The position numbers and the translations under genes were made by a program. Positions 25,221 to 29,897 of a stretch of DNA of 29,897 nucleotides are shown here, piece after piece (within the stretch, counting starts at the first letter, position 1; every line of letters starts with the position of its first letter). The DNA is from an uncultured Marinosulfonomonas sp. (GTDB taxonomy: Bacteria; Pseudomonadota; Alphaproteobacteria; Rhodobacterales; Rhodobacteraceae). The notes under the pieces were generated by a model that worked only from the letters and a program-made list of their open reading frames with translations, did no database searches and was not told where the DNA came from. The stretch is from contig CAMZKY010000221.1 in the NCBI GenBank assembly GCA_947311455.1, positions 1 to 29,897 of the forward strand, given 5' to 3'.

Positions 25221-26495
25221 CTATTGTTGAACCGCTTGTTTGGAAGACTTTAGTTCCAAAACAGAGCTGGCGAGATTGAGAATCTCTTTGCGAAGCAGGT
25301 TTTTTGGTGCTGCAATTGCCAAAGGCACACCATTATCTCCGGCTTGAAGAATTGGTTTTCCACCATCTGGAAGCTGCAGCTCAATTGCGATTTCCAGGCT
25401 TTCTGCCATACGTTTCACGCGGTTTTTCCCGTTCATATCGGTGAATTTAGGTGCACGGTTTAAGGCAAACCGCAGTTTTTCTGCTGGAAGTTCCTCGGAA
25501 GCCATCAGACGCATAAACCGCATTGCGTTTTGTGCGGAACGCATATCAAGATCAATCATTGCAAAGTAAAGATTGCAGGCATTCAGAACGGTTTCTGTCC
25601 AGTTCACCAATGTGGACGGCATATCGATAATGACAAAATCAAAGTTGGATTTTGCCGTGTCCAGAATACGGGTGATGTCACTGACATCCAACATATCAAG
25701 CGGCAGCATTTCGAAAGGTGCGGTTAGAACATGGAGCTTTTCTTCATATTTAACCATGGCTTGCATAAAGCTGGCACTGTCCATCGTGTCAACATCCGAT
25801 AGAAGGGCAAATACATTGTCACGACGAGGTAAATCCAGATATGTCGATACGGAACCGAATTGCAAATCCAGATCAATCAAACAAACACGCGGGCCTTCTT
25901 CTTGTTTGCTACCGGAATTTGCAAGTTCCCATGCCAAGTTTACTGCAAAAGTGGTTGCGCCGGTTCCACCAGCAAGCCCATGAATCGGAAGAATAATTCC
26001 TGCATATGAGCCTTGGGGTTGTTGCGGTTGAACGGTTTCTATTGTTTCGGGTTGCACCTGAATAGCGGTACGCGAAGGGGCATAAGCAAGGGCGCGAATG
26101 CGTTCAACGGCGGCTTTTAATTCACCATTCGGAAGGGGATAGGGAATAAAATCAGCAGCGCCAAGGCGCAAAAGCTGGTGTAGAACGCTAGGGCTAACAT
26201 CCTTGGCCACCAAAATGACTTTGATGTCTTTTTCTTTAGCTGTAGAAACCAGAGCGGCGATGGTGGCCAACTCGTTTTCGCTGGCGTGATCAATCGCGAT
26301 TGCAACAAATTCCAACAGATCGGAATCAGGCTGATTGAAATAAACCTGTGCATCGGCAAAGGTAAGATCACCCCAGCCGTTGCCCATTACAGTTTCCATA
26401 TCTTCGATCAGCATATCAAAATTGCTGACATCACGCGAAATGGTGCAGGCCACAATCGGTGTGGGTTCTGGTTCTAACATCGCATTGCTGCTCAT
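25221..26495 (-). CDS. cpaE: CpaE/TadZ, MinD-like Tad localisation ATPase
   Basis: A 424-aa protein with an N-terminal receiver-like domain (about 10-135, DIKVILVAKDVSPSVLHQLL and GAADFIPYPLPNGEL) and a C-terminal ParA/MinD fold. The P-loop is degenerate: GLAGGTGATTFAVNLA (173-188) has threonine and alanine where KGGVGKT has valine and lysine, and there is no signature lysine before GG. Such atypical Walker A loops are known in TadZ/CpaE. The family recruits the Tad machine to a pole or focus. A TTG (26513), ATG (26501) and ATG (26495) compete as starts. The last is favoured because AAGGA lies 8 bases upstream. A 212-base gap with a CtrA-type box separates it from the preceding gene. Confidence 0.9.
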   Translation of the reverse strand: MSSNAMLEPEPTPIVACTISRDVSNFDMLIEDMETVMGNGWGDLTFADAQVYFNQPDSDLLEFVAIAIDHASENELATIAALVSTAKEKDIKVILVAKDVSPSVLHQLLRLGAADFIPYPLPNGELKAAVERIRALAYAPSRTAIQVQPETIETVQPQQPQGSYAGIILPIHGLAGGTGATTFAVNLAWELANSGSKQEEGPRVCLIDLDLQFGSVSTYLDLPRRDNVFALLSDVDTMDSASFMQAMVKYEEKLHVLTAPFEMLPLDMLDVSDITRILDTAKSNFDFVIIDMPSTLVNWTETVLNACNLYFAMIDLDMRSAQNAMRFMRLMASEELPAEKLRFALNRAPKFTDMNGKNRVKRMAESLEIAIELQLPDGGKPILQAGDNGVPLAIAAPKNLLRKEILNLASSVLELKSSKQAVQQ

Positions 26496-26707
26496 TGCCA
26501 TTGTCCTTATCAATCGAAATTGGGCTTGTTTTTTTTATTACCCAGAATCGACGCGCATTTGCGCTTACTGCTCGTATTACTGAAGTTTTTGCATCCAATT
26601 CTGGCATCATTAGGGCCAAATGGTGTAATTGTTCAGAAATTGGAAATAATAAGCGGAAAACTAGTTTCCATTTTCCTGGAATTTTACTTAAACGCGAATT
26701 AAATAGA
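26496..26707 (-). promoter_or_regulatory. AT-rich spacer before cpaE, probable promoter and weak hairpin
   Basis: This is the only large gap within the pilus gene run upstream of the AAA+ gene. It contains a short inverted repeat GGAAA-ACTAG-TTTCC (about 26655-26669) that could end transcription of the rcpA/OmpA pair, the CtrA-type box at 26688, and T-rich tracts near 26530. The arrangement suggests two transcription units in the Tad locus, rcpA-ompA and cpaE-tadABCD. Confidence 0.35.
26688..26702 (-). promoter_or_regulatory. Perfect CtrA-type box upstream of cpaE
   Basis: TTAA-ACGCGAA-TTAA fits the full CtrA consensus TTAA-N7-TTAA. It lies in the 212-base gap between the OmpA-like gene and cpaE, about 193 bases upstream of the cpaE ATG, so it could mark an internal promoter for cpaE-tadABC. 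A motif of this length can occur by chance about once in a sequence this long, so confidence is modest. Confidence 0.35.
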
Positions 26708-27304
26708 TCAGCTACCACTTTTGGTTGGGGCGTAAGCGCGCATAACCACAGCGGCATATTTTCCATTCAAGATCATTGGGTGTGATTGAACAAAACCCGA
26801 CACTTCGGTAACTGCGCGTCGATTGCGCAATTCAGGTTTTTGAGTAACCACCAAGGGCTGTGTTTCGCCAAGCGAGGACAGAGCCTCAAGCCGCGAACGC
26901 GAGATACCTTGTGATGCGAAAAAACTTACAATTGCGCGTGCACGCCGTAATCCCAAACGGTGATTCGCGGCCTTGCCCCCCACCAGATCGGTATGTCCGT
27001 AGACGCGAAAACGGACTTCGGGAAATTGTTTGATCCAATTGGCCTGTTGGCGCAATATGGAGACAGCTGTGGCGTCTAAATGCGCACTACCAAAGGCAAA
27101 GTTAACTGTTGTTGGCACTTCTGTAGCAAATCGTTGAGAAAGATCAGACACATAGGATTTTTGACCATTGTGAATTTGAATATTGTTCATGGTCGGGACA
27201 CCAAAGTATCCCTCGTCGATCTGACTGCCCGCTTCGCGATTTAGCCCACAAGAGGCTGCAGTCATCACGCCTGCGAGTAATATGCCTTTTCCCCAAATCT
27301 GCAT
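26708..27304 (-). CDS. OmpA-family lipoprotein of the Tad locus
   Basis: A 198-aa protein with a signal peptide and candidate lipobox TAASC (C19), and a C-terminal OmpA-like peptidoglycan-binding domain (about 66-165): VNFAFGSAHLDATA, VRFRVYGHTDLVGG (D106) and NHRLGLRRARAIV (R120/R122). It probably anchors the Tad outer-membrane complex to the cell wall. It occupies the place of rcpB/cpaD between the secretin and cpaE. It is not an obvious CpaD homologue, so I leave the symbol open. It starts 4 bases after the secretin stop. Confidence 0.85.
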   Translation of the reverse strand: MQIWGKGILLAGVMTAASCGLNREAGSQIDEGYFGVPTMNNIQIHNGQKSYVSDLSQRFATEVPTTVNFAFGSAHLDATAVSILRQQANWIKQFPEVRFRVYGHTDLVGGKAANHRLGLRRARAIVSFFASQGISRSRLEALSSLGETQPLVVTQKPELRNRRAVTEVSGFVQSHPMILNGKYAAVVMRAYAPTKSGS

Positions 27305-27308
27305 TTTC

Positions 27309-28700
27309 CTACTCCATCACATACCCGTAAGAGCCGCCAAAATCCTGCCGTGCAACTTCGCCAGCTGCACCACCGGGTCGATTCGCGCCAACGACTTTGC
27401 CAAATCCGAACAGTTCTTTTTCGGTCGGGATTTGAATGCGATCTGTCGGCAGCATCAAGGCCTCACCGCGGGTTGGTGTGACCAGATGCGGGGTTATAAT
27501 TATAACCAGTTCGGATTGCGCACGCTGATATTCAGTGCTGCGAAACAAAGCCCCCAGAATGGGGATGTCACCAAGCCATGGCACACTGTTGTTTAGATCC
27601 CGAAAATCATCCTGAAGCAAACCGGCAATGGCAAAGCTTTCGCCGTCGCGCAATTCGACTGTGGTGGATGTTTCGCGCTTTTTAAAGGCGTTTACGGTGC
27701 CTCCGCTCAAAACAACGCTATTTGCTGAATCCAGAGAACTGACTGAGGCCTTTAGTTTGATGCGAATGATATCACTATCAACCACCGTTGGTGTGAATTG
27801 CAATTCTACCCCGAATGGTTTGTAATCAATAGAAATGCCCCCGTTGTCTCCGGGCACAGGTACAGGATATTCGCCTCCGGCTAAAAATCGTGCGGATTGG
27901 CCGGAGAGGGCCGTTAAATTGGGTTCGGCCAACGTGCGCACTACGCCTTTGGTTTCAAGGGCTTCCAGCAAAACACCCAATTGGGTGCCGCCGATACTGA
28001 AGGTGGCGCCAAATTGGCCCATAGTTGCGGTGCTTGGCGTCAACGCTGCGGTTGTCGGTGCGATTAATGCACCAGATCCTAACCCCGTCGCTGTTGAGGC
28101 TCCGTTTAGGGTAAATCCACCAGACAGCTGTTTGCTGACACTGCGCTTCATTTCGGCAAAGCGCACCTTCAACATAACCTGTTGGGTTCCGCCCACGTTC
28201 ATTAAATTAGAAATTCGATCGGGCGCATAACGCGACGCCAGATCAAGCGCGCGATCCAGTGCCGATATGCTGGAAACAGTGCCCGATAGGACAATTCCGT
28301 CATTGGCAGTGCGCACTTCGATCCGCTCATTCGGAAGGATTTGACGAAGGCGTTCTTTGAATTCGGCAATATCCGGGGTAACACGAACATCGACATTGGT
28401 GATTAAACGCCCGTCACTGCTCAACAATGTCAGGGTGGTGCGACCGGGAAGTTTGCCCAAAACATAGATGGAACGATCCGACAGTGTCGAGATATCGGCA
28501 ATATTCGGATTGGCAATTGACAATTCTGCAAAAGGCACATCGCTTTCAACCACGACAGCCCTGTTCATTGGAACATTTAACGCCGTTGATGGCATTCCAC
28601 GCATAACACGCAATGTTTCAGCCATGGCAAATTGTGGCGTAACCACGCCAGTAATAGAAAACGCCAACATAGCGGCGCCAAGATATTTTTTTATAGACAT
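27309..28700 (-). CDS. cpaC: RcpA/CpaC secretin of the Tad system
   Basis: A 463-aa outer-membrane secretin. It has a signal peptide (ending QFAMA), an N-terminal pilus-assembly domain (APNIADISTLSDRSIYVLGK-like segment, about 60-90), a BON-like domain, and the secretin core with VPVPGDNGGISIDYKPFGVE, ELQFTPTVV, TTVELRDGESFAIAGLL, and VPWLGDIPILGALFRSTEYQ. The last is the hallmark of the type II/III secretin family. The ATG at 28700 has AGGAT upstream and begins the signal peptide; a few codons further upstream are unlikely. It is the first Tad gene here. RcpC/CpaB and Flp, which usually precede it, are absent. Confidence 0.94.
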   Translation of the reverse strand: MSIKKYLGAAMLAFSITGVVTPQFAMAETLRVMRGMPSTALNVPMNRAVVVESDVPFAELSIANPNIADISTLSDRSIYVLGKLPGRTTLTLLSSDGRLITNVDVRVTPDIAEFKERLRQILPNERIEVRTANDGIVLSGTVSSISALDRALDLASRYAPDRISNLMNVGGTQQVMLKVRFAEMKRSVSKQLSGGFTLNGASTATGLGSGALIAPTTAALTPSTATMGQFGATFSIGGTQLGVLLEALETKGVVRTLAEPNLTALSGQSARFLAGGEYPVPVPGDNGGISIDYKPFGVELQFTPTVVDSDIIRIKLKASVSSLDSANSVVLSGGTVNAFKKRETSTTVELRDGESFAIAGLLQDDFRDLNNSVPWLGDIPILGALFRSTEYQRAQSELVIIITPHLVTPTRGEALMLPTDRIQIPTEKELFGFGKVVGANRPGGAAGEVARQDFGGSYGYVME

Positions 28701-29010
28701 TGTGATCCTGCCTCTCTGAACCACGCTCGGAATTGGGTCTGAACGCCCGTTTGATAGTAATATGCGCTAGAATGGGATTTTATACAAGAATCAAATGGTT
28801 ATCGGATTTTTCTTATGTGGAAACGAGGCAACACAGCACCAGTTCTGGCGGTTAAGCGGATTTGTTCTACTAGATCAGGTAGGGTTTTTTTCAAAAATGA
28901 GCATTGTTTTTCTTTAGGTTGTGCAAATTTCACCATGTCGCAGGCAAAATTGGCCCCAATGTTTCCAAACAGGGGTATTTTAGTAAATTGGGAAACCGAA
29001 GTGGGGGAAG
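28701..29010. other. Gene-free leader between secretin gene and tRNA-Thr
   Basis: About 310 AT-rich bases that should hold the promoter of the secretin gene and the 3' flank of the tRNA. I see no Flp-like or CpaB-like coding sequence, no CRP/FNR palindrome and no clear CtrA box. A plus-strand frame that starts at 28815 runs straight through the tRNA and is not credible. Confidence 0.5.
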
Positions 29011-29085
<75 letters not shown>

Positions 29086-29305
29086 ACGTGCGCGTGATCT
29101 ATAAAAGAACTGCGGCTAATCACAAGCGAAATATTTGCGATTCGCAGGAAAACATTCGCATTTGATCCTAACGAATAGGTTTTTGGAAAGTTTAATGGGC
29201 TTTGGCCCTGAATATCCTTGACGGAAGAGTGCCACATCAGAACACAGTTCTATTTGTTATTTGAATTGATTAGGGTTATTTCAACCGCACAATAAAGCAA
29301 GCGCA

Positions 29306-29713
29306 ATGATAAATACATTTCAAGTGAACACCTCCGGCCCCGGTCTTTATGAATTTACCCGACAAGTGGCCCATTGGGTGACCGGTGATGGGCTGCTGAC
29401 GCTTTTGGTGCAACACACTTCTGCCAGCTTGTTAATACAAGAAAATGCAGACCCCGAAGTCCAAATCGATATGCAAAATTTCTTCCACCGTTTGGTGCCG
29501 CCAACCAGTGATCCGCGCATGTCCTATCTTACCCACACATATGAGGGGTTGGATGATATGCCTGCCCACATAAAAGCAGCGATGCTGCCTGTGAGCCTGT
29601 CTATTCCCGTGCAAAACGGGCGGATGATGCTGGGAACATGGCAAGGGGTTTATCTATTTGAACACCGCGATACGCCGCACAGGCGTTTGGTTGTGGCACA
29701 TTTGATTGGCTAG
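29306..29713 (+). CDS. YjbQ family (UPF0047) protein
   Basis: A 135-aa protein of the YjbQ/UPF0047 family, single-domain and cytosolic. Signature elements are LLTLLVQHTSASLLIQENADP (31-51), the central DDMPAHIKAAMLP (83-95), and NGRMMLGTWQGVYLFEHR (104-121). Some members have weak thiamine-phosphate synthase activity, but the physiological role is unresolved. It stands alone between tRNA-Thr and an insertion sequence. Its start has no strong ribosome site, but family similarity begins within a few residues. Confidence 0.93.
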   Translation: MINTFQVNTSGPGLYEFTRQVAHWVTGDGLLTLLVQHTSASLLIQENADPEVQIDMQNFFHRLVPPTSDPRMSYLTHTYEGLDDMPAHIKAAMLPVSLSIPVQNGRMMLGTWQGVYLFEHRDTPHRRLVVAHLIG

Positions 29714-29760
29714 GTTTGTCTATACCGCACTTACTCCAAAAACCGAAAGTTTTGATTAGA

Positions 29761-29897
29761 GGAGGCCTCTGCATAACTCAGAGATTCCCAACACGATCTG
29801 ATTCTGGTATGCATAGTTATGCAAAAACCATTCGTCAGCCAACCCGCCCTGTTTGTCACTAGCGCCGATCTTGAGCATCCCAGCCTGCAAGGGTTGG
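29761..29897 (+). mobile_element. Left end of an insertion sequence (IS5-like), cut by window edge
   Basis: After the YjbQ gene, sequence beginning GGAGGCCTCTGCATAACTC looks like the terminal inverted repeat of an IS5-type element. GCATAACT (29771-29778) recurs inverted as AGTTATGC (29815-29822). From an ATG at 29819 a frame of 26 codons (MQKPFVSQPALFVTSADLEH...) runs to the window edge and resembles transposase N-termini from memory only. Family and exact end are uncertain. Confidence 0.5.
29819..29897 (+). CDS. Putative transposase, 5' part only
   Basis: Twenty-six codons open to the end of the window, reading MQKPFVSQPALFVTSADLEH then PSLQGL. The pattern of a short polar start followed by a hydrophobic FVTSADLxHPSLxxL segment is what I associate with IS5-group transposases. 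This is weak evidence without the rest of the protein. An ATG at 29809 is in another frame and closes quickly. Confidence 0.4.
   Translation, partial: MQKPFVSQPALFVTSADLEHPSLQGL

Overview
The window looks like the chromosome of an alphaproteobacterium of the Rhodobacteraceae (Roseobacter/Paracoccus group). The basis is inference from gene content: a complete Paracoccus-type norCBQDEF cluster, the form of priA, purD and xseA, a compact Tad (Flp) pilus locus with an adjoining winged-helix AAA+ ATPase, and moderate GC with many overlapping stop/start codons. I ran no database search. Names rest on recognised motifs, lengths and gene order.

Layout, left to right. (1) 74-1544: a secreted DUF11-type surface protein cut off after one repeat, then the start of an IS3-type orfA and non-coding sequence. 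(2) 1545-6945, minus strand: norC-norB-norQ-norD-norE-norF, a full respiratory nitric oxide reductase operon with a CRP/FNR-type palindrome (7010-7023) upstream of norC. (3) 7085-7926: a small two-helix membrane protein, a second IS3-like orfA scrap, and a secreted-protein gene whose 3' end is replaced by that scrap read antisense. A strong CRP/FNR-like palindrome lies upstream of the broken gene. (4) 7946-18424: mainly housekeeping and metabolic genes: FSA/TalC-type transaldolase, priA, proline dehydrogenase, a YeeE/YedE sulfur-compound transporter, an MFS transporter, purD, xseA, a four-cysteine secreted protein and a YhhN-family membrane protein. (5) 18433-28700, minus strand: the Tad pilus machinery in the order rcpA/cpaC, OmpA-like lipoprotein, cpaE/tadZ, tadA/cpaF, tadB, tadC, tadD, a second TPR lipoprotein, prepilin peptidase, and a winged-helix AAA+ ATPase. 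(6) 29011-29085 tRNA-Thr(GGT), 29306-29713 YjbQ family, then the left end of another insertion sequence running off the window.

How it works together. NorCB reduces NO to N2O at the inner membrane. NorQ and NorD (AAA+/VWA pair) mature the enzyme, and NorE/NorF are small membrane accessory proteins. No nitrite reductase, nitrous oxide reductase or NO-responsive regulator is present here, so the regulator would act in trans. The Tad genes make the secretin, ATPase, inner-membrane platform, pilotin-like lipoproteins and prepilin peptidase. The Flp pilin, RcpC/CpaB and the TadE/F/G pseudopilins are not in the window.

The points most worth following are three CRP/FNR-like sites that could link nor, a broken secreted gene and the YeeE transporter; IS debris and broken genes on both sides of the nor operon; a perfect CtrA-type box before cpaE; and the uncharacterised winged-helix AAA+ ATPase next to the Tad locus. 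I did not find a clearly new multi-gene defence or biosynthetic system.
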